A DNA stretch of 64,000 nucleotides from Myxococcus xanthus (lineage in GTDB: Bacteria > Myxococcota > Myxococcia > Myxococcales > Myxococcaceae), in the NCBI RefSeq assembly GCF_013116825.1, contig NZ_JABFNS010000008.1, positions 1 through 64,000 of the forward strand, written 5' to 3'. A program made the position numbers and the translations under genes. Each line of letters starts with the position of its first letter. The stretch's first letter is position 1. The notes under the pieces were generated by a model that worked only from the letters and a program-made list of their open reading frames with translations, made no database searches and had not been told where the DNA came from. This document shows, piece by piece, positions 26,564 through 34,342 of this stretch.

Positions 26564-27916
26564 TCAGTCCGCGCCCTTGATGCAGGCCACCGGCTTGAGC
26601 CGGTAGGCCACCCGGGCCAACCCCGCCATCTCCACCGTCTCCAGGACGTCGTCCAGGTTCTTGTAGCAGGGGCCGGACTCGTCCAACGGCGTCTGACGGG
26701 TGTTGAGGAGGATGCCCGCCTCGGCCATGCGCTTGTCGGTGACGTCCTGCTTCAGCACCCGCCGCGCCTCGCCCCGCGACATGCGGCGGCCGGAGCCGTG
26801 GTTCACCGAATAGATGGACTTCTGGGCGCCCGGCTCGGCGAAGAGGATGGCGCTGCCCGTCTCCATGGAGCCCGGGATGAGGATGGGGTGGCCCGTCATC
26901 TCCCAGGGCGTGCCCTTCAGCGCGGGGTGTCCTCCGGGGAACGCGCGTGTGGCGCCCTTTCGGGCGACGAACTTCCCCGCCTCCTTCTGGATGAGGTTGT
27001 GGGAGATTTCGTAATACACGCTGGCCGTGCCGCCGAAGACGTCCTCCAGCGCCGCGCACACCGCCTCACCGATGATGAGCCGGTTGGCCACCGCGAAGTT
27101 GGCCGCCATGTTGTGGAGGTTCCAGTAGTCGCGGCCCAGCGGGCTCTCCGCGTCCAGCCAGACATGGTCCTCGCTGCGGCTCTTGAGGCCCAACTGCGCG
27201 GCGCCCTCCACGAAGAAGTGCTTGGCGATGTTCCACCCGAAGCCGCGGCTGCCGGTGTGCAGCATCACCCACACGCGGCCGTCCTGGTCCACCTGCATCT
27301 CGGTGAAGTGGTTGCCGCCGCCCAGGCTGCCCAGTTGCGCACGCTTGCCGAAGGCGCGCTCGGGGATGTCCACCCGGTCGTCCTCGACGGGGATGTAGTC
27401 GCGCTCGGTGACGGACGAACCCCGGCCCAGGGCCTTGGCGCCGTGGCGCACCACGTCCGCGAAGGTGCGGTCCGTCACCCTGCGCTGCTTCTGCACGCGG
27501 CTGGCGCCCACGCCCACGGCGATGCGCTTCGTCACCTCTTCAATCCAGCGGCGGCGCTTCGTGGCGTCGGCGACGTCCTCGGCGGTGAGCGTCGTCTGCA
27601 ACTGCACCATGCCGCAGCCGATGTCGTAGCCGGCGGCGGTGGGCAGGAGGATGCCGTCCGTTTCCACCACCGTGCCAATGGGGACGCCGTAGCCCAGGTG
27701 ACAGTCGGGTGTGACAGCCACGCGGGTGACCCCGGGGAAGGATGCCGCATTCACCACCTGGTCAAAGACAGAGTCCTCCAGTCCAGGTTGCTCGGGGCCC
27801 TCCCCCCACAGCAACTTGTCGGACAGGAACAGGTCCGCATCGACCTTCATGCTCTTGGTCTTCGCCAGGACGTAATGGCCTTCTGAGACCTTCTCCAGCC
27901 GCTGCTTCCAACTCAT
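26564..27916 (-). CDS. rtcB: RtcB RNA-splicing ligase
   Basis: 450 aa, complete. RtcB joins RNA 2',3'-cyclic phosphate (or 3'-phosphate) ends to 5'-OH ends using GTP and Mn. Metal and catalytic residues are visible: TPDCHLGYGVPIG, GYDIGCGM (Mn-binding Cys), GSLGGGNHFTE, LHTGSRGFG, and the guanylylated His in SVNHGSGRRMSR. No archease, RtcA or RtcR gene lies nearby, so the usual repair operon is absent. Likely used for RNA repair or tRNA healing. No strong ribosome binding site before ATG 27916. Confidence 0.95.
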   Translation of the reverse strand: MSWKQRLEKVSEGHYVLAKTKSMKVDADLFLSDKLLWGEGPEQPGLEDSVFDQVVNAASFPGVTRVAVTPDCHLGYGVPIGTVVETDGILLPTAAGYDIGCGMVQLQTTLTAEDVADATKRRRWIEEVTKRIAVGVGASRVQKQRRVTDRTFADVVRHGAKALGRGSSVTERDYIPVEDDRVDIPERAFGKRAQLGSLGGGNHFTEMQVDQDGRVWVMLHTGSRGFGWNIAKHFFVEGAAQLGLKSRSEDHVWLDAESPLGRDYWNLHNMAANFAVANRLIIGEAVCAALEDVFGGTASVYYEISHNLIQKEAGKFVARKGATRAFPGGHPALKGTPWEMTGHPILIPGSMETGSAILFAEPGAQKSIYSVNHGSGRRMSRGEARRVLKQDVTDKRMAEAGILLNTRQTPLDESGPCYKNLDDVLETVEMAGLARVAYRLKPVACIKGAD

Positions 27917-28193
27917 GACTCTGATTCCCCAGATGGGATGAACACGCGGAAGCGACGGGAGCGTCCAGGGAAGCTGACGCCAGGAGCCGAAACCCGAAAA
28001 CAGGAGCAGAGGATGCTGGGGGCACAGGCGGGAAGGCGAGCGAATTCGGAGCCGCGCGAGGCCGCGGCCGGGACGTGCCCGGCCGGGCGAAAGTCAGCCC
28101 GCGAGCGGACGACGAGGTTCCGATCGCCCCAGGACTTGTCACGTCCGGATTCCATTCCCATCCATTCCGCAGCATCCAGGTAGGGGGTGGGCG

Positions 28194-28526
28194 ATGGGTT
28201 TCCTTGGTGGGATTTTCCTGGCGGTGGCGTTGCAGGCGGGACCCGTGGAGAAGGAGCAGGCACAGACGCCGGTGGAGGTGGCAGCCCCGGTGTTCAATCC
28301 CTCCGCGTGCGCGAAGAAGCGGGTGGACCCCTGTGGGTGTCACCATGTGTATGGCATCCGGCACTGCCACCCGAACCGGAAGGGTGACCACTGCGAGGCG
28401 CCGGTGAAGGCGGCGGTCGAGGCCCCGCGCAAGAGCCGGGACGCCTCGAAGAAGGCGGACACGCAGGCCCGGACGCGCGAGCCCGAGAAGAAGCAGCTCG
28501 ACCCGAGCAAGTCCGTGTCCATGTAG
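28194..28526 (+). CDS. small secreted Cys/His-rich protein
   Basis: 110 aa. The short signal peptide MGFLGGIFLAVALQAG is followed by a compact Cys/His cluster at about 39-67 (CAKKR, PCGCHHVYG, RHCHPN, DHC: five Cys and four His), then a Lys/Arg/Ala-rich disordered tail. The spacing suggests a metal-binding knuckle or disulfides. No family recognised. The gene stands alone; 277 bases before it and 240 bases after it hold no other gene I can support. Confidence 0.55.
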   Translation: MGFLGGIFLAVALQAGPVEKEQAQTPVEVAAPVFNPSACAKKRVDPCGCHHVYGIRHCHPNRKGDHCEAPVKAAVEAPRKSRDASKKADTQARTREPEKKQLDPSKSVSM

Positions 28527-28768
28527 GCCCCAGGCGCGCGGGCGCCGCGTCCGGTCCTTCGTGTGCGAGCACAGGGGGGAGCGGGTCGCCTTGTGGCGGG
28601 TGTCGCTGCCCGCGCGCCCCACGCCGTCCAAGGTAAAGGCCCTTGGCGACTTCCTGGCGCAGTTGCGCGCCGAGCTGTCGTCATGGCCGGGTGGAAACGG
28701 GGGGAGGGAACGGGGTAACAAGGCGGGTGAGGCGTGCCGCTCCAGGCACGCGCGGTGCCGAGGTGCGC

Positions 28769-29683
28769 ATGCGAACGCAGCAGAGCCGCTCGCTCGTCTT
28801 CCTCCAGCAACTCGGCTCCGGGGCACGTGAGGGCTACGAGGCCCTGCCCGGGCTGGAGGACACGCTGGTCGCGCTCTGCGCCGAGGCGCGGCAGGCCTGG
28901 CCGGGCGTGACGCTGGCGGAGGAGGACTTCCTACGCCACCTTGCGTCGCGCCTGCCACGGGACGAGGTCCCCTCACGGGTGCTGGCCACCGTGCATGCCG
29001 CGGACCTCTATCTGGCGTGCGCCTGTGTGCGGGGGAACGCCGCGGCGCATGCCGCGCTGGAGCGCCACGTTCTTCCCAAGGCGGCGGCGGCCTTGGCTCG
29101 GATGCGGGACACGGGGGTGGACCCCTCCGAGGTGGTTCAACACCTGCGCGAGCGGCTGCTCGTCCCAGAAGGTGCCCGGCCGGGACGCATGGCGGAATAC
29201 CAGGGCAGTGGTCCGCTCGCGGCCTGGTTGCGGGCGGCAGCGGTGCGTACCGCCCTCAACCTCCAGCGCACGGAGCGCCGGAGGGCCCACGCCGAAGAGG
29301 AGGCGGAGGCGCTCCCGCTGCCAACCCACGCGGGCATGGCGGACGTCGAGTTGGACTACCTGCGCAAGAATCACCGCGAGCATTTCCAGGCGGCGCTCTC
29401 CGAGGCACTCAATGCCCTGCCCACGCGGGAGCGCACCGTGCTGCGCTTGCACGTGGTGGAGGGGCTGAGCCTGGAGCGCATTGGCGCCATGTACCAGACG
29501 CACAAGTCCACCGTGTCGCGCTGGGTGGCCCGCGCCCGGGAAGCGGCGCTGGAGGGCACACGTCAGCGGCTGGCGGAGCGGCTTCGGCTCACCTCCGGCG
29601 AACTGCACAGTCTGATGCGGGTGGTACAGGGAGAGCTGGACCTGAGCCTGCCGTCCCTGCTGACCGTGTCTGGGGCTTCCTGA
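28769..29683 (+). CDS. sigma-70 family RNA polymerase sigma factor (Myxococcus type)
   Basis: 304 aa. Region 2-like sequence lies at about 120-190 and a clear region 4 at about 205-275 (LNALPTRERTVLRLHVVEGLS, then MYQTHKSTVSRWVARARE as the helix-turn-helix). The long N-terminal part and atypical region 2 (MAEYQGSGPLAAWLRAAAVR) fit the Myxococcus-specific sigma-70 subgroup (TIGR03001-like). Members I know of sit near Ser/Thr kinase genes, as here (31035). Control by the zinc-finger-bearing kinase is inferred from context. The frame is open upstream; ATG 28769 begins the conserved sequence. A pilus-N-domain gene follows 99 bases downstream. Confidence 0.75.
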   Translation: MRTQQSRSLVFLQQLGSGAREGYEALPGLEDTLVALCAEARQAWPGVTLAEEDFLRHLASRLPRDEVPSRVLATVHAADLYLACACVRGNAAAHAALERHVLPKAAAALARMRDTGVDPSEVVQHLRERLLVPEGARPGRMAEYQGSGPLAAWLRAAAVRTALNLQRTERRRAHAEEEAEALPLPTHAGMADVELDYLRKNHREHFQAALSEALNALPTRERTVLRLHVVEGLSLERIGAMYQTHKSTVSRWVARAREAALEGTRQRLAERLRLTSGELHSLMRVVQGELDLSLPSLLTVSGAS

Positions 29684-29782
29684 GAGGCCGCGGACTTTTT
29701 TCGCGGTCGCGTGCAACGCTCCGACCCGGCCGGTGTCATCCGGGTGAAGGTGGAACACCCCCCCTCTTGGAGGACACACACC

Positions 29783-30106
29783 ATGCATCACAGAATGGGC
29801 CTTGCCCTGATTGCCCTGGCGTTGATGGGAGCGCCTGCGTTGGCGGAGGAGTCGAAGCCGGCCCCGTCTTCTGGGGCCTCGGCCAGCACCGAGGAAACGG
29901 TGGTCGTGAAGAAGGGCAGCCATCGCGACCTTCAAATTCCGGGGATGGTCCGCATCGCGATTGACGAACCGGAGATTGCGGACATCAAGGCGCTCGGCAA
30001 AGGGGGGCTGCGCATCATCGGTCAGCAGGCCGGTGAGACAGCGCTGCTCGTGTGGGTGGGGTCTGAGAACAAGCGCAGCAGCTACCGCATCGTCGTCACC
30101 GATTGA
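29783..30106 (+). CDS. secreted pilus-N-domain (secretin-N-like) protein
   Basis: 107 aa: a signal peptide (about 1-21, LALIALALMGAPALA), a Ser/Ala-rich linker, then one domain (about 38-107) of the type found at the N terminus of CpaC/RcpA secretins (Pil_N). Core sequence: VVVKKGSHRDLQIPGM, RIAIDEPEIADI, LRIIGQQAGETALLVW. Here the domain is alone, with no secretin body. The same domain ends the Ser/Thr kinase at 31035-32471 (LRVGDVHELAVPGL, RIAVGEPSLVEV, RLRGKEEGRTDLITW). GGAGG lies about 10 bases before ATG 29783. Presumably periplasmic. Confidence 0.75.
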   Translation: MHHRMGLALIALALMGAPALAEESKPAPSSGASASTEETVVVKKGSHRDLQIPGMVRIAIDEPEIADIKALGKGGLRIIGQQAGETALLVWVGSENKRSSYRIVVTD

Positions 30107-30263
30107 TGCAGGGCATCGGTGGCCATGGTGCCGCCATGGGGCATGAGCGGACGCGGTGGGGACCACCGCCCCACTCGTCCCAGCGGACGTGTCCGCCGTG
30201 AGCGCTGGATGCGCGTGGTCACCTCCCGGAGGCGGATTGCCACCCCCTCGAGGCTTGGAGGGC

Positions 30264-30847
30264 TCATCTTCCAAAGAGAGCGCCTTCCAGAGGACCTCCG
30301 CGGCGGTCTCGACGTCTTCTTCACTCACCACCTCGCCCCGGCCCGCCCGGCGCACGAGCTCCGACAGCATGCCCCACACCATGCACTCATGGAGCCAGGT
30401 GCGGCCCTTGGGAAACACCTTCTCGCGCTCGCCATGCTCGAGGACCTCCAGCACCTGCGCGCGCGTCCGTCCGTCATGCTCGCCCGGTGGGTCCGTGTCT
30501 GGATGGTTGTGCAGGAAGGTGAAACCCACGAGGTGGGGCTGCAACAGCGCCCAGGTCGCGAACTCGCGCCAGAAGGCGATGAAGACGTCGCGAAAGCCCT
30601 GCCGCAGCGGGTCGCCATCCGCCATCTGGTAGGCGACGAAACCCGTGTAGGACAGCTCGCGCTCGGTGAGGGTCCGTATCGCCCTCGCAATGCCCTGCTT
30701 GCTGCCGTAGTAACGATACAGCGAGCCCACCGAGAGCCGCGTGGCCTGGGCCAGTTCCGCGGCCCGGACGTTGTCGAACCCCCGCTGTGCCAGCAGCTCC
30801 GCCGCGTCACGCAGCCTGAAAGCGCGCATCTCCGCCAACGTGTACAT
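30264..30847 (-). CDS. TetR-family regulator with a disrupted 3' end
   Basis: The N terminus is a clear TetR helix-turn-helix (DAAELLAQRGFDNVRAAELA, TRLSVGSLYRYYGSKQGIARA), followed by a ligand domain to about residue 195 (ETAAEVLWKAL). In the given sequence the frame then has no stop and stays open antisense through the pilus-N gene to a stop at 28973 (624 codons). Coordinates here end at a TGA (30264-30266) in another frame. It would be reached if the AG tract at 30275-30280 were one dinucleotide shorter, giving a normal 193-aa protein ending WKALFGR. So this is a natural or sequencing frameshift, or a real extended product. Starts at ATG 30847; divergent from the kinase. Confidence 0.6.
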
Positions 30848-30880
30848 CCGCCCGTCCCCCTGCCTTCGCGGCCGTCGCGT

Positions 30881-30898
30881 GGAAGGAACGTTCCCTCC
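30881..30898. promoter_or_regulatory. palindrome upstream of tetR, candidate operator
   Basis: An 18-base near-palindrome centred on a perfect GGAACGTTCC (30885-30894), flanked by GGA and TCC; one base pair on each side breaks symmetry. It lies 33-50 bases before the tetR start and about 140 before the divergent kinase start. Size and position fit a TetR operator with autoregulation and possibly control of the kinase. A weaker 5-bp inverted repeat follows at 30906-30917. Confidence 0.45.
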
Positions 30899-31034
30899 AC
30901 GATGACCTGTCTACAGGGAGGGGCTGACACGAGGTGGGGGCGGGGCGGCGCGCCAGCGGAGCCGCCCCCGAGGGTGGGAACACTCGGGTGGGCTGTTCGG
31001 AGCGGACCCGGGCTGCGATGATTCGAGGCGCGCC

Positions 31035-32471
31035 ATGAACCTCTTGCGCCGTCCTCCGATGTCCGCATGCCCGGATGAGAACCTGCTCGCGGCCTTCGTC
31101 AGTGGCTCGGCTCCCGTGGGGAAGGTGGCGGTGGTGGAAGCGCACCTCGACAGTTGCGCGGACTGCCGGGCGTTGGTGGCGGCGGTGGCGGCCAGTTCCT
31201 CCCTGTCGGGCGCGGTCGCCGTTGAGCGTGAGGCGGAGGCGCCCACGCGGTGGGACACGGGCGCGGCGACGTTGCCGGACGCGCGGGCGGAGCCGGTCCT
31301 GCCTCCTGGGACGCGGCTGGGAGCCTATCTGCTGCAGGGCGTGTTGGGCATGGGAGGGATGGGCGTGGTGTACGCGGCGGACGACCTGCGGCTGGGGCGG
31401 CGGGTGGCGCTCAAGCTGTTGAGGCCGCTGCTCGCGGGCGCGCAGGACCAGGGTCGTGAGCGGCTGCTTCGCGAGGCCCAGTCCATGGCGCGGCTCTCGC
31501 ACCCCAACGTGCTGCCGCTCTTCGAACTGGGGACGGCGGAGGGGCACGACTTCCTGGCCATGGAGTGGGTGGATGGCGCGACGCTCGCGGACTGGCTTCG
31601 GGAACGCGAGCGTCCATGGTGGGACGTGTTGGAGGTCTTCCTGGCAGCGGGAGCGGGGCTGGCCGCCGCCCATCGCGCGGGGATGGTGCACCGCGACTTC
31701 AAGCCGTCCAACGTGCTGGTGGGGCGCGACGGCCGGGTACGCGTCACGGACTTCGGGCTCGCGAGGCGCGGAACGGCGGCGTCTCCCGAGGCGCCGGCCG
31801 ATGTGAGCGAGGGGGCATCGAAGGCCTCCATGTTCACGGAGTGGGGGCAGGCCGCGGGAACGCCGGCGTACATGTCTCCCGAGCAGCGCGCGGGAAGGGC
31901 CGTGGACGCCCGCGGCGACCAATACAGCTTTTGCGTCGCGCTCCACGAAGCGCTCCACGGTGAGCGTCCCGGCCACCTCGCTGTCTCCGCCGCACCGCGA
32001 ACGTCGAGCGTGCCGAGGCACCTCCGCACCGCGCTGGCGCGGGGGCTCGCGAACGCGCCCGAGGACCGCTTCCCCAGCATGGAGGCGCTGATGGCGGTGC
32101 TCTCCCTGCCTTCGCCGGCATGGGGCCGCCGGAGCATCCTGGCCCTGGCGGGAGCGGGTTTCCTGGTGGTCCTGGGCGTGCTCCTGTGGAAGCCGTCTTT
32201 TCTGTTCCAGTCCGATGCCGCCACGCCGCGACCCGAGAGGCCCGGGCGCACGGCCGCATCGCCGGTTGTCCTGCGCGTCGGCGACGTGCACGAACTGGCC
32301 GTTCCAGGACTCGAGCGCATCGCGGTGGGCGAACCGAGCCTCGTCGAAGTCACCGTGCCGCGTCAGGGCGTGGTGCGTCTGCGGGGGAAGGAGGAGGGCC
32401 GTACGGACTTGATTACGTGGAGTCGCGCCGGGGAGATGAAGTCCCGGGTCCTGGACGTCACCGCGCGCTGA
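31035..32471 (+). CDS. Ser/Thr kinase with N-terminal zinc finger and extracytoplasmic pilus-N domain
   Basis: 478 aa. Residues 1-50 form an anti-sigma-type zinc finger (Cys12, His37, Cys41, Cys44: HLDSCADC). Residues about 95-360 are a Hanks kinase with GVLGMGGMGVVY, the VALKLL lysine, MVHRDFKPSNVLV, VTDFGLA and GTPAYMSPEQ all intact. One membrane helix follows (about 374-391, ILALAGAGFLVVLGVLLW), then a periplasmic Pil_N-type domain (about 405-478) like the secreted protein at 29783. A zinc finger of this kind usually binds a sigma factor, so it may hold the sigma factor encoded at 28769. The outer domain would sense a periplasmic partner. ATG 31035 has GAGG 6 bases upstream; ATG 31059 is an alternative. 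Convergent with DUF4142. Confidence 0.88.
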   Translation: MNLLRRPPMSACPDENLLAAFVSGSAPVGKVAVVEAHLDSCADCRALVAAVAASSSLSGAVAVEREAEAPTRWDTGAATLPDARAEPVLPPGTRLGAYLLQGVLGMGGMGVVYAADDLRLGRRVALKLLRPLLAGAQDQGRERLLREAQSMARLSHPNVLPLFELGTAEGHDFLAMEWVDGATLADWLRERERPWWDVLEVFLAAGAGLAAAHRAGMVHRDFKPSNVLVGRDGRVRVTDFGLARRGTAASPEAPADVSEGASKASMFTEWGQAAGTPAYMSPEQRAGRAVDARGDQYSFCVALHEALHGERPGHLAVSAAPRTSSVPRHLRTALARGLANAPEDRFPSMEALMAVLSLPSPAWGRRSILALAGAGFLVVLGVLLWKPSFLFQSDAATPRPERPGRTAASPVVLRVGDVHELAVPGLERIAVGEPSLVEVTVPRQGVVRLRGKEEGRTDLITWSRAGEMKSRVLDVTAR

Positions 32472-32473
32472 CG

Positions 32474-33208
32474 TCAGCGCCCGCCGGGAGCCCTGCGTGC
32501 CTGGCGGGGAGTTTCCTGTCCCAGCAGCCGGTACGCCTGTTGCCGGTGTTCGCGCAGCGTGGGCAGCGTGTCCCCGAGCAGCGCTTGCAGCCCGGCGTTG
32601 CCGGAGAACTGCTGCTGCCCCGCCATCACCTTGGCGATGTCCGCGTCATGGTCGCCCACCATGGCGGCCAGGAAGGCGCGGTCGAACGCGGGGCCCTGGA
32701 GGGACTGGAGCTTCGCCAGCGACGCTTCTTCCGCGCGCTCCATCGTCCTGGCGAAGTCGGTGTCCGCCTGGGGCTTGGCCAGCGTCAGGTTCTGCTTCCG
32801 GGCGTAGGTCATGAGGCGTTGGTCTGCCTGCCTGTGGTCCTTCACCAGCCGCGCGCCGTAGTCCTTCACGCCTTGGGCGCTGCCCTTCCGTTGGGCGAGC
32901 TGGCCCAGCTCCACCTCGTGCTGGTTGCCCTGGTGGAGCTCGTCGAGGAAGGCCTTCTCGTCAGTGGGGATGGGCAGCAGGCCTTGCCGCAGCAGCGCCA
33001 CGCCGCGCGCATCAGGCGGAGTGCCTTGGGAACCGGCGCCCCCCGTGCCTTCCTCGAACGGCTCCGGGGCCTGCCCCTGGTCGATGGCCTCCGGACGGCC
33101 CATGCGGACCATGCTCTCCGTGTCGTCCGTGCCGTTCTGCTGCGCCAGAGCGCCGCCGCCCAGCGCGAGCGCGCCCGCCACCACCCCACCCATCCATCGC
33201 TTCATCAT
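32474..33208 (-). CDS. secreted DUF4142 protein
   Basis: 244 aa with a signal peptide (MMKRWMGGVVAGALALGGGALAQ, cleaved after about 23). A DUF4142 four-helix ferritin-like domain lies at about 95-240: FLDELHQGNQHEVELGQLA, VKDYGARLVKDHRQADQRL, FLAAMVGDHDADIAKV. The family is common in periplasmic stress-related proteins of unknown function. Two consecutive ATGs (33208 and 33205) follow GGAGG, and a perfect palindrome covers the leader just upstream. The stop lies 2 bases from the convergent kinase stop. Confidence 0.8.
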   Translation of the reverse strand: MMKRWMGGVVAGALALGGGALAQQNGTDDTESMVRMGRPEAIDQGQAPEPFEEGTGGAGSQGTPPDARGVALLRQGLLPIPTDEKAFLDELHQGNQHEVELGQLAQRKGSAQGVKDYGARLVKDHRQADQRLMTYARKQNLTLAKPQADTDFARTMERAEEASLAKLQSLQGPAFDRAFLAAMVGDHDADIAKVMAGQQQFSGNAGLQALLGDTLPTLREHRQQAYRLLGQETPRQARRAPGGR

Positions 33209-33217
33209 CTGCCTCCC

Positions 33218-33235
33218 ATGTCTCGAGCGAGACAT
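33218..33235. promoter_or_regulatory. perfect 8-bp inverted repeat in the DUF4142 leader
   Basis: ATGTCTCG-AG-CGAGACAT (33218-33225 pairing with 33228-33235) sits immediately before the Shine-Dalgarno of the DUF4142 gene, 10 bases from its start. It may be an operator or an RNA stem controlling translation. No other feature was seen in 33236-33361. Confidence 0.4.
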
Positions 33236-33361
33236 CCAACCGAAGGTGGAGGCGGAGGATGGCGCGGAGCAAGGGGGCGGGCAGTGGGGCGAGGGCTCCT
33301 GTCTCAGTGCCTCCGGGGTTTCGAGGGCATCCCGCCGTCAGCGGCTCCACTCCCGGAAGGC

Positions 33362-33826
33362 CTATGGCTCCGACAGCAGGAACAACGCGTGCGCGCTGGC
33401 GATGGGCCGCGTGCGGTCGTCCTGCCACGCATCCACCCGGACGTTGGCCACGCGCCGGCCCTGGCGGGTGACGAGCGCCTTGGCGAAGGTGTCCTGCGGC
33501 TTGCCGGAGCGGAGGAAGTCCACCGTGAGCGAGATGACCTTCGGCACGCGCTCGGTGTTCGTCTGCAGCAGCAGCTCGAAGACGGCGGCGGATTCCAGCA
33601 GCGCGCCGAGCGTGCCGCCGTGAAGGGCGGGAATCAGGCTGTTGCCGATGTTCCTCGGGTTGAAGGCCATGCGGCAGAGCATCTCGCCGGCGAGGTTCTC
33701 CACGCCGATGCCCATGAAACGCGTGTAGGGGATGGCGTCGGTGAGGCGCTTGTACTCGCGCGTCTTGCGCACCTGGCGCACGAGCTCGGCGAGGGGAGGC
33801 GTCGTGGACTCGGACATGGTCGTCAT
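33362..33826 (-). CDS. PaaI-type hotdog thioesterase (1)
   Basis: 154 aa, single hotdog domain: IPYTRFMGIGVENL at the start, IPALHGGTLGALLESAAVF (the HGG catalytic-loop pattern of PaaI thioesterases), then SLTVDFLRSGKPQD. Likely hydrolyses an acyl-CoA or aryl-CoA thioester; substrate unknown. It overlaps the preceding thioesterase gene by 4 bases (33823-33826), so the two are coupled and may form a hetero-oligomer. Confidence 0.82.
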   Translation of the reverse strand: MTTMSESTTPPLAELVRQVRKTREYKRLTDAIPYTRFMGIGVENLAGEMLCRMAFNPRNIGNSLIPALHGGTLGALLESAAVFELLLQTNTERVPKVISLTVDFLRSGKPQDTFAKALVTRQGRRVANVRVDAWQDDRTRPIASAHALFLLSEP

Positions 33827-34275
33827 TCCTCTGTCCGCATGAAGGTGCCCTGGGCGGACGCCACGGGGTGGCCCGGGTCGCCCTGGTGGACGAACGCGCG
33901 GACGAAGGCCACCTGGCGGGTGAGCCGGTAGCAGTCGGCCACGCAGGTGAGAACGATGCCAGGCCGCGCGGGGCGCAGGTAGTCGATGCGCAGGTCCAGC
34001 GTGACGAGCGGGGCGAAGCGGTCCAGCTTGAGGAAAACGGCGGTGCCGCAGGTGGCGTCGATGAGCGTCGTCACCGCGCCGCCGGCGATGACGCCGGTTT
34101 CCGGGTTTCCGACGAGGTTCTCCGCGTAGGGCAGCTCGACGGTGGCCTCGGCGGCGCGGATGTCCACCAGCCGCAGCCCCAGCGCGTGATTGTGGGGCAC
34201 GACGTCGGTGTAGAAGATCGCGCAGCGCTCCATCCGCTCGGCCTTGTCTTCAGGAAGCGTGAAGTCGTCCGACAT
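33823..34275 (-). CDS. PaaI-type hotdog thioesterase (2)
   Basis: 150 aa, hotdog fold with NHALGLRLVDI, NPETGVIAGGAVTTLIDATCG (GGAVTTLID replaces the HGG of its neighbour) and TLDLRIDYLRPARPG. ATG 34275 starts the conserved part; the frame is open to 34392 without support. Part of a three-gene minus-strand run with the lipase-like gene 67 bases upstream and thioesterase 1 downstream. The variant loop suggests a different substrate or a partly inactive subunit. Confidence 0.82.
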   Translation of the reverse strand: MSDDFTLPEDKAERMERCAIFYTDVVPHNHALGLRLVDIRAAEATVELPYAENLVGNPETGVIAGGAVTTLIDATCGTAVFLKLDRFAPLVTLDLRIDYLRPARPGIVLTCVADCYRLTRQVAFVRAFVHQGDPGHPVASAQGTFMRTEE

Positions 34276-34342
34276 GAGGGGCGCGATACCAGATTCAGGG
34301 CCGCGTGGCGCACAGTGTTTTGACGGGGCCCGCAACGCCACG

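Noticed and set aside
28561-28830. 89-codon frame upstream of the sigma factor
   Set aside because: GTG start without ribosome binding site, overlaps the sigma gene, no conserved pattern seen.
28973-30263. Continuation of the TetR frame as a real 624-aa protein
   Set aside because: The part after residue 195 lies antisense to two well-supported genes and has shadow-like composition; a tract frameshift explains it better.
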